Shown piece by piece: positions 18,712 to 27,573 of a DNA stretch of 42,759 bases (its first letter is position 1; each line of letters begins with the position of its first letter). The notes beneath the pieces are model-generated. The model was not told the origin of the DNA. It ran no database searches and saw only the letters and a program-made list of their open reading frames with translations. The DNA is from Prochlorococcus sp. AG-436-C13 (GTDB lineage Bacteria > Cyanobacteriota > Cyanobacteriia > PCC-6307 > Cyanobiaceae). The position numbers and the translations under genes are program-made. The DNA lies in the NCBI GenBank assembly GCA_003212695.1, contig QCPC01000014.1, positions 1-42,759 on the forward strand. Reading direction: 5' to 3'.

Positions 18712-19638
18712 TCAATTATTTACAAGTTCATACAAATCTTTAGCCCAACTCTTTTCAAAATCCAATACTTCTTTTTTAGTTAAAATCATAGCTATATTTT
18801 TCTCAGAGTATGCTGCTTCGTTAATAAAAACTGGTACTACTTCTTCATTTTCTTTTATATAATTAGAAAGTTTTAATGAATCTCCTTCTAGATTAATAAA
18901 TATTGCTGTTTCAGAATTTATAGGATGCCAATCTTTATCCTGAATAGCTGAATGTACAAAAGCATTTGGGACCCCTGATGAATCTCTAGGAAAATCAATA
19001 TTCTTTAAATATCTATGAATTATTAATTTGTCAGGAAAAACTGCTTTTTTATTAATTACATTAGAAATCTCATTAATACAAGTTTGCAAAACAAAAAATG
19101 TCTGATTGATAATTTGATTATGAATAAGACCCTGCGGAACAGGCCCTATTTCAACAACGAAACCACAAGGCCATGATTCAACTAAAAATCCTGTTTGATC
19201 ATTATCACCCTCATGCAAATAAATTGGCAGTTGCAACCGCTTTTGTATTAAAGAAACAATTGCCAAATCAACAGATCTGCGACCATAGATAACAATGCTT
19301 GATCCCATGGAAGAAGTAGTGCTATGAAAATCAACAACTATTTGAGAAGGATCAGCACCGAGTGGTCCATGCTCACTCAATAATTCTCTTGCTCTACAAG
19401 TTTCTAAATCATTAATTCCAAAATTTTCGAGCAATTCTGGGGAAAAGCTTCTATTTAGATCTCTATCTATATACCTTTGACATTTATTACCAGCTAATGG
19501 ATTTCCAATAACCTTAGTTATATTTAATCCGTTTGCATTAATTAAACTAGGTTTTTTCTTCCATTGACCAAAAAGCCAAGGAGCATTGATTTCATTCCCA
19601 TGAGTTCCTGCGACCAAAAGCAATTTAAATGGAGACAT
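18712..19638 (-). CDS. Aspartoacylase / succinylglutamate desuccinylase family protein
   Basis: This is a zinc carboxypeptidase-like amidohydrolase. The 308-residue protein opens with VAGTHGNE, giving zinc ligands His13 and Glu16; the third, His105, lies in VVDFHSTTSSMGSSIV. The substrate-binding DRDLNRSF is at residues 58-65 and the general-base region is VVEIGPVPQG. These match the aspartoacylase branch, which hydrolyses N-acetyl-aspartate in animals. The substrate in picocyanobacteria is not known, so I give no symbol. It is upstream of psbA on the same strand and divergent from the GST-like gene, with a 55-base gap. Confidence 0.85.
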   Translation of the reverse strand: MSPFKLLLVAGTHGNEINAPWLFGQWKKKPSLINANGLNITKVIGNPLAGNKCQRYIDRDLNRSFSPELLENFGINDLETCRARELLSEHGPLGADPSQIVVDFHSTTSSMGSSIVIYGRRSVDLAIVSLIQKRLQLPIYLHEGDNDQTGFLVESWPCGFVVEIGPVPQGLIHNQIINQTFFVLQTCINEISNVINKKAVFPDKLIIHRYLKNIDFPRDSSGVPNAFVHSAIQDKDWHPINSETAIFINLEGDSLKLSNYIKENEEVVPVFINEAAYSEKNIAMILTKKEVLDFEKSWAKDLYELVNN

Positions 19639-19693
19639 CTAGGATTATAAATTTGTTTTATCTTTATATAAAAATATCTACAAAATAAATTTC

Positions 19694-20671
19694 ATGTCAA
19701 TACCACCAACAATCGTTGCATCAGCAAGAAAAGCATGGAAATGGCAATGGAATCAATTAATGAACGGTCTTGCCCCCTCAGACAAAGAAGGGAACTACTG
19801 TAGAAAACCAAGCCAAGCAAAAGAAGCAAAAACTCCTTCTAGGGATGATCTTCAAAAAAGAGAACCTCAAGAATTGCCAATATTAATAATTGGTCGAAGT
19901 TGTCCTTGGGCGCATAGAACTTGGCTGATATATGAACTGAGGAACCTCAAAAGCAACTTAAATCTGTTAATCGCAGAACCAGATTATAAAGCTGGGTTAT
20001 GGATTATAAAACCTCATTGGAGGGGATGCAAAAATCTACTAGAAATTTATAAACTTTGTGGAACTGCACCAACTCAAAGAGCAACAGTTCCTGCACTAAT
20101 TGACCCGCAAAAAAAGAAAGAAAATACTCCTAAACTACTTGGTAATGAAAGTGCACAGCTTGTAGAAGCAATGAATATTTGGCCTTCAGAAGAAAATTCT
20201 CCAGATTTCTACCCATCAAATCTTCGAGAAGAAATAAATAAATGGCAAAAAACTCTCCAAGATTCAGTAAACAATGGTGTTTATAAATGTGGATTTGCAA
20301 GGAATCAAGACTCTTATGAAAAAGCAAGCGAAGGATTATTTTATTCTCTTACAAAATTAGAAAGAAGCCTTTCCGATAAAGGTCCTTGGCTTTGTGGAGA
20401 AAAGTTGACACTTGCAGATATAAGACTTTTCCCGACAATGATTCGCTGGGAAGCAGTATATGCGCCTTTATTTAGATGCAGTCAGAAGCCGTTGTCGGCT
20501 TTTCCTAAAATCATAAATTGGCGAAAAAATTTCTTTTCAATCAATGGCGTATCTAATACTTGCAATGCAATGAATTGGAGGGAAGACTATTATGGAGCAT
20601 TATTTCCTCTAAATCCTAATAACATTATTCCCAATGGTCCTAATATAAACGAAATAATTAATACCTTTTAA
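19694..20671 (+). CDS. Glutathionyl-hydroquinone reductase-like glutathione S-transferase
   Basis: This 325-residue protein has an N-terminal thioredoxin-fold domain and a C-terminal all-helical GST domain. The catalytic motif is GRSCPWAHRT, with Cys70 in the CPWA form that marks the Xi-class (YqjG/ECM4-type) glutathionyl-hydroquinone reductases. These reduce glutathione adducts of hydroquinones. The helical-domain signature LTLADIRLFPTMIRWEAVY is also of that class. The opening 55 residues are longer and more basic than the core fold needs. The role in this organism is inferred only by family. The DUF2301 gene follows on the same strand after a 42-base gap. Confidence 0.82.
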   Translation: MSIPPTIVASARKAWKWQWNQLMNGLAPSDKEGNYCRKPSQAKEAKTPSRDDLQKREPQELPILIIGRSCPWAHRTWLIYELRNLKSNLNLLIAEPDYKAGLWIIKPHWRGCKNLLEIYKLCGTAPTQRATVPALIDPQKKKENTPKLLGNESAQLVEAMNIWPSEENSPDFYPSNLREEINKWQKTLQDSVNNGVYKCGFARNQDSYEKASEGLFYSLTKLERSLSDKGPWLCGEKLTLADIRLFPTMIRWEAVYAPLFRCSQKPLSAFPKIINWRKNFFSINGVSNTCNAMNWREDYYGALFPLNPNNIIPNGPNINEIINTF

Positions 20672-20713
20672 ATAAAAAAATTGCATTTATAATTGAATTA
20701 TCTCATAACTACT

Positions 20714-21355
20714 ATGGAAAACAACTTAACTTTAGAATTTGATGGAGTATATGGTAAATACCATATAACAGATGAGGATCAAATTGAAGTTAAAAAGTAT
20801 AGAATATCTCTATTAATTTGTGGTTTATCTTTTAGTACTGGAATTATTCAATGGATAGTATTGGGCGGATCATATGCATGGATTTGGCTTCTTCCAATGA
20901 TTATTTCATTAGGCTTTGCTCTAAAGTGGATTCACATATATATAAGCCTACTTCACAAGACTCTACAAGTTTTATGGGCTATAGGTTCTATAGGTATATT
21001 GATACTTCTTCTAAAAGTAAGTTCTCAAGAACTACTTTATAAGATATCCTCCAATCCCAAATTAACATTATTAATTGGTCCTTATTTTGCAGCTATGACT
21101 GGATTAGGTTTTAAAGAATTTTTCTGCTTTCAACGTATAGAAGCTATTGGAGTTACTTTACTATTGCCAATTAGTCTTGGAGGCCATTTTCTAGGAATAC
21201 TAAACAATGAAACTGTAATGATTTTAATATTATTATCTTCACTGCTCTTCTTAATTCTTGCATTAAGAAAATTTGGGATGGATCCAGCTTCAGATATTGG
21301 CGACAAAAGTGTCTTTGAATACCTAAAGCGACAGCAATCGGTTGAAAGTGTTTAA
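20714..21355 (+). CDS. DUF2301-family integral membrane protein
   Basis: This protein of about 213 residues has six probable membrane segments. Its opening LEFDGVYGKYHITDEDQIEVKKYR is the family-specific soluble start that I recall for DUF2301. Other marks are GLGFKEFFCFQR in the middle and the C-terminal KFGMDPASDIGDKSVFEYLKR. No function is known. The frame is open to a TTG at 20693, seven codons earlier. I prefer the ATG at 20714 (MENNLTLEFDG), because the conserved domain begins there. Confidence 0.8.
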   Translation: MENNLTLEFDGVYGKYHITDEDQIEVKKYRISLLICGLSFSTGIIQWIVLGGSYAWIWLLPMIISLGFALKWIHIYISLLHKTLQVLWAIGSIGILILLLKVSSQELLYKISSNPKLTLLIGPYFAAMTGLGFKEFFCFQRIEAIGVTLLLPISLGGHFLGILNNETVMILILLSSLLFLILALRKFGMDPASDIGDKSVFEYLKRQQSVESV

Positions 21356-21530
21356 TTAATATAAATTTAAACTTGGTTTAAGTAACGTCCAAGAATACAA
21401 AAAGCTTATATCTCTTGATTAGGTACCTTTTAAAGGAAAGGTGTTGTAAACCAAACACACTTTTAGTGGCAAAAATGACTAATATATTTATCGTAAAAGA
21501 GATTAAGCAAAGACTCAAAGCAAAGAACCA

Positions 21531-21749
21531 ATGAACTCAATCGACGAGCACATTCAAAAGGATCAATCTGAGATTCTTTCAGCAAAAGCCGAAGGCAATG
21601 TTCCTAAAGCAAGACATCTAGAAGAGGAACTTCATTCTCTTGAAGAATATAAGGAGCATCATCCAGAAGATAAGCACGATCCTAATGCTCTGGAATTATT
21701 TTGTGACGCAAATCCAGATGAACCTGAATGTCTTGTCTACGATGATTAA
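21531..21749 (+). CDS. cp12: CP12-type Calvin-cycle regulator, C-terminal cysteine pair only
   Basis: CP12 is a small, intrinsically disordered protein that ties GAPDH and phosphoribulokinase into an inactive complex in the dark. The 72-residue protein ends with LELFCDANPDEPECLVYDD, the GAPDH-binding C-terminal loop with Cys58 and Cys67. The N-terminal cysteine pair, which other CP12 proteins use for phosphoribulokinase, is absent, and the AWD_VEEL core is changed to EEELHSLEEYKEHHPED. This matches the short form I recall from Prochlorococcus. A perfect palindromic terminator follows the stop. The upstream 175 bases hold no gene and should contain its promoter. Confidence 0.87.
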   Translation: MNSIDEHIQKDQSEILSAKAEGNVPKARHLEEELHSLEEYKEHHPEDKHDPNALELFCDANPDEPECLVYDD

Positions 21750-21750
21750 A

Positions 21751-21780
21751 TTAAAAAGTGGGCTTAAGCCCACTTTTTAA
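21751..21780. terminator. Perfect palindromic bidirectional terminator after cp12
   Basis: Thirty bases are exactly self-complementary, with arms TTAAAAAGTGGGCTT and AAGCCCACTTTTTAA. The GC core GTGGGC/GCCCAC is followed by TTTTT on both strands. It begins one base after the cp12 stop codon and lies 24 bases before the 3' end of the convergent small gene, so it can serve both. Confidence 0.92.
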
Positions 21781-21804
21781 TTGTTAATGCAGTTAAAAAG
21801 AAAT

Positions 21805-21987
21805 TTAATAATCCATATTGAAGTCTGATGGACTCCCGGTTAGAGAGCAAACAACAGACTCTTCGTTTCTCATCTCTCTAACTTCCTTTATAGGTCTACC
21901 CATACGTTTTAAAACTTCAATATCTTGAGATGTTTGACAACGTGCGATAACGCTACCTTGCTCATCAAAACAAGTGTAATAATTCAT
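21805..21987 (-). CDS. Small conserved-looking protein, function unknown
   Basis: This 60-residue soluble protein reads MNYYTCFDEQGSVIARCQTSQDIEVLKRMG and so on. It has three cysteines (residues 6, 17 and 47) and a basic middle. The composition and placement between two convergent, independently terminated genes suggest a real gene. I recall a very similar small protein in other Prochlorococcus genomes but have no family name for it. No domain is recognised. The obgE stop lies 82 bases upstream on the same strand. Confidence 0.7.
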   Translation of the reverse strand: MNYYTCFDEQGSVIARCQTSQDIEVLKRMGRPIKEVREMRNEESVVCSLTGSPSDFNMDY

Positions 21988-22069
21988 AAAAAAGACAAGC
22001 TCATACTATTTATGACCAATTCTTGATCTATAGACAAGCATAAATTTGCTAAAAAACATTTAGATAATA

Positions 22070-23059
22070 TTAAATATCTAATTTTGACCAAATTTTTTTT
22101 AGAAGAATATCCAAACCTTTCCTCATTCCAGCAGAGATCAAAATAAGATCATTGTTCCATTGATCATTTAAAGATTTAGCCAACTTCCCCAAAATATCTT
22201 CATTAATAAGCTCAGTTTTGTTCAAAACCAGAATTCTTGGTCGGTCAATCAATCCATGCCCATACGAAAACAGTTCTTTTTCTAAAATCCTTATATCATC
22301 TAAAGGATGCAATGTAGAGCAATCAACAAGATGTATTAATAATCTAGTACGTTCTATATGTCTTAAGAACTCATGACCCAAACCAATTCCTTGAGAAGCT
22401 CCTTCAATTAAACCAGGGATATCGGCAAATACAATTCCATCTCCACTTGGCTTACGCACCACTCCAAGATTTGGAATCAAAGTTGTAAAAGGATAATTAG
22501 CAATTTTTGGTCTTGCAGAAGAAAGCGCCGAGATTAATGTACTTTTACCAGCATTAGGCAACCCAATAATTCCTACTTCTGCCAATAATTTCAATTCAAG
22601 ATTAAGCAACCATTCTTCACCATCCTTGCCTTCTGTAAACTTTTCAGGTGCTCTATTTCTATTACTTAAATAATGAGCATTTCCAAGTCCCCCTCTACCA
22701 CCAAAAGCAACAACAAGAGTGTCTCCATTAGTAGTTAAATCTCCAAATATCATTCCAGTATCAATATGTCTCACCTCAGTTCCACAAGGAACTTTTAAAA
22801 TAAGGTCATCACCAGATGCACCAGTACATTTATTGGGTCCTCCTCTACCGCCATCTTTAGAAAAAATTATTTGTTTGAACTTAAAATCCAATAAAGTCTG
22901 CAGATTTGAATCAGCTTGAAAAATAATATTCCCTCCATTACCACCATCTCCTCCTGATGGACCACCTGCTGGGACATACTTCTCTCTCCGAAAAGCAACT
23001 ATTCCATCTCCACCACGTCCAGCCCTAACCGTTATACGTGCTTGATCTATGAACTGCAT
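22070..23059 (-). CDS. obgE: GTPase Obg (CgtA)
   Basis: Obg is a ribosome-associated GTPase for 50S assembly. At 329 residues it has the glycine-rich Obg fold (about residues 1-158: [40 protein letters not shown]). The G domain follows, with [14 protein letters not shown] (G1), the G2 region, [10 protein letters not shown] (G3), NKTEL (G4) and SAGMRKG (G5). The optional C-terminal OCT domain is absent. A heptamer tandem repeat lies 22 bases upstream of its ATG. It is downstream of mutS2 on the same strand, with a gap of about 220 bases. Confidence 0.97.
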   Translation of the reverse strand: MQFIDQARITVRAGRGGDGIVAFRREKYVPAGGPSGGDGGNGGNIIFQADSNLQTLLDFKFKQIIFSKDGGRGGPNKCTGASGDDLILKVPCGTEVRHIDTGMIFGDLTTNGDTLVVAFGGRGGLGNAHYLSNRNRAPEKFTEGKDGEEWLLNLELKLLAEVGIIGLPNAGKSTLISALSSARPKIANYPFTTLIPNLGVVRKPSGDGIVFADIPGLIEGASQGIGLGHEFLRHIERTRLLIHLVDCSTLHPLDDIRILEKELFSYGHGLIDRPRILVLNKTELINEDILGKLAKSLNDQWNNDLILISAGMRKGLDILLKKIWSKLDI

Positions 23060-23080
23060 TTTAGCCTGGTACTGACAACT

Positions 23081-23113
23081 GATTAGTGATTAGTGATTAG
23101 TGATTAGTGATTA
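23081..23113. repeat. Heptanucleotide tandem repeat in the obgE leader
   Basis: The unit GATTAGT is present four times in a row without a mismatch, followed by GATTA (about 4.7 copies). It is intergenic, immediately upstream of obgE on the minus strand, with the repeat ending 22 bases from the ATG. Perfect short tandem arrays are prone to slipped-strand copy-number change, so this one could vary between isolates. Confidence 0.97.
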
Positions 23114-23281
23114 AAGAAACGAACTGTACTTAAAAAACAAGAATAAACAAAGGCAACAAATTGACGTATTTACTCTATTTCCACTATAGCGGAGACGATT
23201 AAGTATAAGTGTTGATAGAAAGAAGTTTATATATCTTTCATATGCAAAATATAAATCACTTCAAATGCGAAGAAATACTAA

Positions 23282-25699
23282 CTATTTCAACCAAACAACA
23301 CTACAACCTGCCCCTCCATCATGCAAATCAGCAGGTGTTACTTTTTCGACATAATCAAGGCTTTCTAGCCACTCTAAAAGGCCTTTTTTCAAACGACCAC
23401 TCCCAATACCATGAACAATCCATAAATGGTTGGTTGTATGCCTCAATTTTTCTTCGACCACAGATTCAGCTTCATGAACCCTAAGGCCCCTAACATCAAT
23501 AGTATTTTTCTTGGTTTTAACCGTTGAAAGACTACTTAAAGATAGACTAGATTTAATATTAACTACTGTTTCTGGTTGAGTTGGTTTTTGACCCTCCAGA
23601 CTTTCTACAGAATTCAAATCAACTGTGCTTCTAAAAACACCACACATAACAATCAACTGCATTCCATCTGCTGAAACCCCTATAACTTCTCCTGACTTAC
23701 CCAAAGAAACTAATCTGACGCGATCTCCTACTTTTGGGAACCAACTAACTTTTTTATTTTTGCTCTTCTTATGACGAGTATGTACTTCCAATCTTTTTAG
23801 TCTCTTCCCAGCTACTCTTGCTATCTCACCATCAGCAGTTCCATCTCGCAATTTCCTAATTAATTCCCTTACTTCCTTTTGCCCCTCCAAAATAGAATGT
23901 TCTAATTGCTTACGACCTTGTTCTTGAAAGTCATGAGATTGTTTACGTTGTTTTTCCCATTGACTCAGCAACTCTTCATGTAACAACTCAGTACGTGCCA
24001 ATAAAGCCGCAGCATCCTCTGCGGCTTCTTGCTGCTTATGACGTTGATCCTCTAATCCTTGAATTACATTATTAATATTTTCCACATCAGTGTTAGTAAT
24101 TAAATTTTGTGCTTTGTCAATAACTTTCAGATCCAGCCCCAATCTCTTTGCAATTACTAAAGCATTACTTCTTCCTGGTATACCCCAATTCAAGACATAT
24201 GTAGGGACCATAGTTTCACTACAAAAACCTACAGAGGCATTTTCGAAACGTGAATCACTATATTTTAATGCCTTTAATTCTCCAAAATGAGTAGTTGCCA
24301 CAGTCAAGCGAGCTCTATCTGCAAGAGTGGTTAATAATGCAATCGCTAGTGCAGTCCCTTCTGTCGGATCGGTTCCTGAACCCAATTCATCTAATAAAAC
24401 CAATGAAGGACCTGTTTTATTAGACAATGATTTTAGGATGCGATCTATACGAACAACATGGCCACTAAAGGTTGACAAACTTTGTTGGAGTGATTGTTCA
24501 TCACCAATATCTGCCAAAACTTGATTAAACCAAGGTAAAGATGGTTTCCCAATGCAAGGCAAAAGCAAGCCAAATTTTGACATCAGAACCGCTAAGCCAA
24601 TACTCTTTAATGTGACTGTTTTACCACCAGTATTTGGACCAGTAATTGCAACTACTCTCAATTCTGAAGAAACATCAAAACTAACTGGTTGAACCTTATT
24701 TCCTCCTTCAAAATGCTCTTGCCAAACAAGTAGAGGGTGCCTAAACTTTTCAATAAAAAATTTAGTCTTAGATGTTTTTTTGATCTCAGGAGCTACTCCT
24801 CCCAGCCACTTGCCATATCGTGCTCTTGCCAACGCAAAATCTAATTTCATCAAGATTTGACAAAGCAATTGCAATATCAGAAAATTCGCACCAATTTCAC
24901 TACTCCATTGTGCTAATAATCTATTTTCTTCTGCAAGAATTTTTCCCTGAAGTGCAGCAATCTGATCTCCTAAAGGAATAACTACTTTTGGCTCAATAAA
25001 AATAGTATTACCTGAAGCAGAACTATCATGAACAGTACCTTTTAATTGGTCAATGGCATTTGCTTTGACTGCTAGAACAGGCCTAGTAGACCTTTCCGCT
25101 ATAACATTATCCTGAAGAATCGAAGAGCATCTCATCACAATTTGTTTTAGGTGTTCTCGTCTTTCTATTCGTAAACGAAATAGTTCTCTACGTAAGCTAG
25201 TTAATATCTCACTAGCTCTATCTGCTACGCGACCACCTTCCTCTAAACCAAATTCTATAAGCCTCTTTAACTCAGGCAAAGTTCTCATATCCGCTACTAA
25301 TTTAGAGATATTCGGTCGACTTTCTGATTGGCCAATTTGTTTACGCAGCCGAGTCGATGCTCTTAATGTTTCTGAAATTTCCAATAGTTCCGGACCAGTA
25401 GCAACACCTCCCTTAAAACATCTAAGCAATATATTCTCTATATCATTAACTCCCAAAAGACTTAAGCCTCCTTCGATCTCTTGGTCTATCTCACTAATTT
25501 CTATAGTTTCAAGAAGATAGCCGCAAGAGACTTCAAACTTATTGGGAATTAATCCAATTTCACACTCTCTTTTACCTTGAGAAGTACTAGCAAATGAAGC
25601 AATTTGATCACAAACTCGTTGCCACTCTAATAATTCAAGTGTTTCTTCAAATGCAATATCTGTAATACATAAATCAGAGCTCTGCTTGTTAAAAACCAT
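23282..25699 (-). CDS. mutS2: MutS2-family DNA mismatch-binding ATPase / Smr endonuclease
   Basis: This 805-residue MutS2 lacks the mismatch-recognition domain I of MutS. It has a core lever/clamp, then the ABC ATPase with Walker A GPNTGGKTVTLKS and Walker B LVLLDELGSGTDPTEG. A long coiled-coil clamp and a KOW-like small segment (VGDRVRLVSLGKSGEVIG) follow. The C-terminal Smr domain has IDVRGLRVHEAE and the nuclease-loop signature VHGIGSGRLKKGL. Family members suppress recombination and, in some bacteria, resolve stalled ribosomes. It is followed on the same strand by obgE, and the VOC-protein gene ends seven bases upstream of its start. Confidence 0.96.
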   Translation of the reverse strand: MVFNKQSSDLCITDIAFEETLELLEWQRVCDQIASFASTSQGKRECEIGLIPNKFEVSCGYLLETIEISEIDQEIEGGLSLLGVNDIENILLRCFKGGVATGPELLEISETLRASTRLRKQIGQSESRPNISKLVADMRTLPELKRLIEFGLEEGGRVADRASEILTSLRRELFRLRIERREHLKQIVMRCSSILQDNVIAERSTRPVLAVKANAIDQLKGTVHDSSASGNTIFIEPKVVIPLGDQIAALQGKILAEENRLLAQWSSEIGANFLILQLLCQILMKLDFALARARYGKWLGGVAPEIKKTSKTKFFIEKFRHPLLVWQEHFEGGNKVQPVSFDVSSELRVVAITGPNTGGKTVTLKSIGLAVLMSKFGLLLPCIGKPSLPWFNQVLADIGDEQSLQQSLSTFSGHVVRIDRILKSLSNKTGPSLVLLDELGSGTDPTEGTALAIALLTTLADRARLTVATTHFGELKALKYSDSRFENASVGFCSETMVPTYVLNWGIPGRSNALVIAKRLGLDLKVIDKAQNLITNTDVENINNVIQGLEDQRHKQQEAAEDAAALLARTELLHEELLSQWEKQRKQSHDFQEQGRKQLEHSILEGQKEVRELIRKLRDGTADGEIARVAGKRLKRLEVHTRHKKSKNKKVSWFPKVGDRVRLVSLGKSGEVIGVSADGMQLIVMCGVFRSTVDLNSVESLEGQKPTQPETVVNIKSSLSLSSLSTVKTKKNTIDVRGLRVHEAESVVEEKLRHTTNHLWIVHGIGSGRLKKGLLEWLESLDYVEKVTPADLHDGGAGCSVVWLK

Positions 25700-25706
25700 T
25701 CAACAA

Positions 25707-26123
25707 TTAATCTTTGATTTCATTATTAGAAGGAATACCCTCTGAAGGTAAATAGAGCATTTCCAACCAATTACCTTCAGGATCTTTTAGATAAAAAGAG
25801 GATGTACCATCGCGATGTTCATGTATAGAGCCAACCTGAACACCTGCTTCCATTAATTCCCTGTGCGCTTTTTCTACCTCTGATTTATTTGTAAAATGAA
25901 AGGCAAAGTGAGGTCCTGCGGCCTTATAATCTGGCCCCAGTAAAGCCAAGCCATCACTACTAGGATGAGCTTCTAAGTAACACCATTGAGGATCATCCCA
26001 AACAAGCTTCATACCCAAACTTATATAAAAAGATTTTGCTCGAGCGATATCTTTGACTCGTATAGCAACATGACCTAGCCTTTTTACATTAACAATTTCT
26101 TTTTCCAAAGTCTTTTCAAACAT
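25707..26123 (-). CDS. VOC-superfamily (glyoxalase-like) protein
   Basis: This is a 138-residue two-module VOC protein. The vicinal-oxygen-chelate pattern is clear: VKRLGHVAIRVKDIARAKSFYISLGMKLV (metal-ligand His at residue 18), then HFAFHFTN with a second His, and WLEMLYLP near the end with a Glu. Such folds include glyoxalases, extradiol dioxygenases and isomerases. The motif set does not fix the reaction. It is a separate gene from gloA later in the window. The ATG at 26123 is preceded by no clear ribosome site. mutS2 begins seven bases after its stop on the same strand, so they are probably co-transcribed. Confidence 0.85.
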   Translation of the reverse strand: MFEKTLEKEIVNVKRLGHVAIRVKDIARAKSFYISLGMKLVWDDPQWCYLEAHPSSDGLALLGPDYKAAGPHFAFHFTNKSEVEKAHRELMEAGVQVGSIHEHRDGTSSFYLKDPEGNWLEMLYLPSEGIPSNNEIKD

Positions 26124-26192
26124 TCACTGACATTATATAAGTATTAGCATAGAAATTTATTGGATTATTAGAATAGTTTTTACCAACTAAAT

Positions 26193-27194
26193 TCATTCAT
26201 GCTTTAACCATTTAGCAGCATCGCATGCATGATAGGTCAAGATTAAATCTGCTCCAGCCCTTTTAAAACTCAATAAAGTTTCTAGAACAACTGCTTTTTC
26301 ATCAATCCAGCCCTGAGCAGCAGCAGCTTTAACCATTGAATATTCACCGCTCACATTGTATGCAGCAATAGGTAATTCAGACTCTTGTCTTAAACGATAA
26401 ATAATATCCAAATATGCAAGCCCAGGCTTGACCATTAGTATGTCTGAACCTTCTTGTTCATCTAATTGAGCCTCTGTAATAGCCTCTCTTGAATTAGCTG
26501 AATCCATCTGATAAGTACTTTTATCTTTTGGAATAGGCTTGGAATTTATAGATCTTGGAGCCGAGTCAAGTGCTTCTCTAAACGGTCCATAGTAAGCAGA
26601 AGAATATTTTGCGGTATAGCTAATAATCCCAACATTTTCAAAACCTTCATCATCTAAAGCTTCACGAATGGCTCCAACACGCCCATCCATCATGTCACTA
26701 GGACCAATCAAATCTGCACCAGAATGAGCCTGAACAATTGCCTGCTTGCAAAGTTGGTCAACTGTTTCGTCATTCAAAACCACTCCATCTGAATTGACAA
26801 TCCCATCATGACCATCACTTGAATATGGATCTAAAGCCACATCAGTCATTATTGTCATCTCAGGCAATTCTTTTTTTAATTTCCTAATTGCTCTCGGAAT
26901 TAAACCATTCTCGTTAAAACATTCTTCTCCCCCTTCAGTTTTCAAAGAATCAGCAATCTTTGGGAATAAAACAACACACCTAATACCAAGATCCCAAGCC
27001 CTAGTAACTTCTCCAATCAAAGTATCTAATGTCCATCGGTTAGCACCAGGCATTGCCCCTATTGGTTCAATCTCTTTACCTTCATGAATAAATAGAGGGT
27101 AAATAAAGTCTGATGCAGAAACAATATTTTCTCTCACCATACTTCTTAATGCAGGCGTTCTGCGGAGGCGGCGAGGACGATAAGTTAGTTCCAT
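26193..27194 (-). CDS. hemB: Delta-aminolevulinic acid dehydratase (porphobilinogen synthase), Mg type
   Basis: HemB joins two 5-aminolevulinate molecules to porphobilinogen on the way to haem and chlorophyll. The active-site lysines lie in TAKYSSAYYGPFR (Lys196) and ILMVKPGLAYLD (Lys256). The metal region reads DVALDPYSSDGHDG, with Asp where zinc enzymes have Cys, so this is the Mg-dependent type seen in cyanobacteria and plants. The open frame extends to a GTG at 27215. I place the start at the ATG at 27194 (MELTYRPRRLRRTPALR), where the family consensus begins. Divergent from the bicA-like gene. Confidence 0.95.
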   Translation of the reverse strand: MELTYRPRRLRRTPALRSMVRENIVSASDFIYPLFIHEGKEIEPIGAMPGANRWTLDTLIGEVTRAWDLGIRCVVLFPKIADSLKTEGGEECFNENGLIPRAIRKLKKELPEMTIMTDVALDPYSSDGHDGIVNSDGVVLNDETVDQLCKQAIVQAHSGADLIGPSDMMDGRVGAIREALDDEGFENVGIISYTAKYSSAYYGPFREALDSAPRSINSKPIPKDKSTYQMDSANSREAITEAQLDEQEGSDILMVKPGLAYLDIIYRLRQESELPIAAYNVSGEYSMVKAAAAQGWIDEKAVVLETLLSFKRAGADLILTYHACDAAKWLKHE

Positions 27195-27573
27195 ATGTTC
27201 AAAAGCGAAGTTCACATTAACAATGATCGTAAAGCCTTATAGACGAGGCAAATACATCAAACCCTTATCTATAAGGGTCTGAAAGAATTTCATATACCCT
27301 ACTGATCTATTTAAATTATCCTTTAAGAACTGTGGCCCCAAAGCTTCGAAGTACTGATAATATTTCATACAGATCTTTCTAAAAGACAGTAGTTGCAGTC
27401 AATCTAAGGAAGCAGGAAGAATTAAGAAGTCTTCCATTCACAACCTTATCGAATCTAATTGTTATTATTCGTTTCCCAAAATTTAAGAATCTTGATAAAG
27501 AAAATTTTCTAAAAATTTCATACATTACTTAAATTTAGCCCTTCAAGAGATATGATAATTTCTCGGAAATTTG
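27195..27573. promoter_or_regulatory. hemB / bicA-like divergent intergenic region
   Basis: No open frame of convincing quality is found on either strand in these 379 bases. The region must carry the promoters of hemB (minus) and the bicarbonate-transport run (plus). A perfect inverted repeat, ACCCTTAT-CT-ATAAGGGT, lies at 27261-27278. Its 18-base size and two-base spacer fit a homodimeric repressor or activator site. No T-run follows on either strand, which argues against a terminator. Confidence 0.5.

Noticed and set aside
23081-23113. Possible CRISPR array
   Set aside because: The unit is seven bases with no spacers and there are no cas genes nearby; it is a simple tandem repeat.
23209-23484. 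Plus-strand 91-codon frame over the end of mutS2
   Set aside because: Most of it is antisense to the Smr domain of MutS2, and the remaining N-terminal part has no protein-like pattern.
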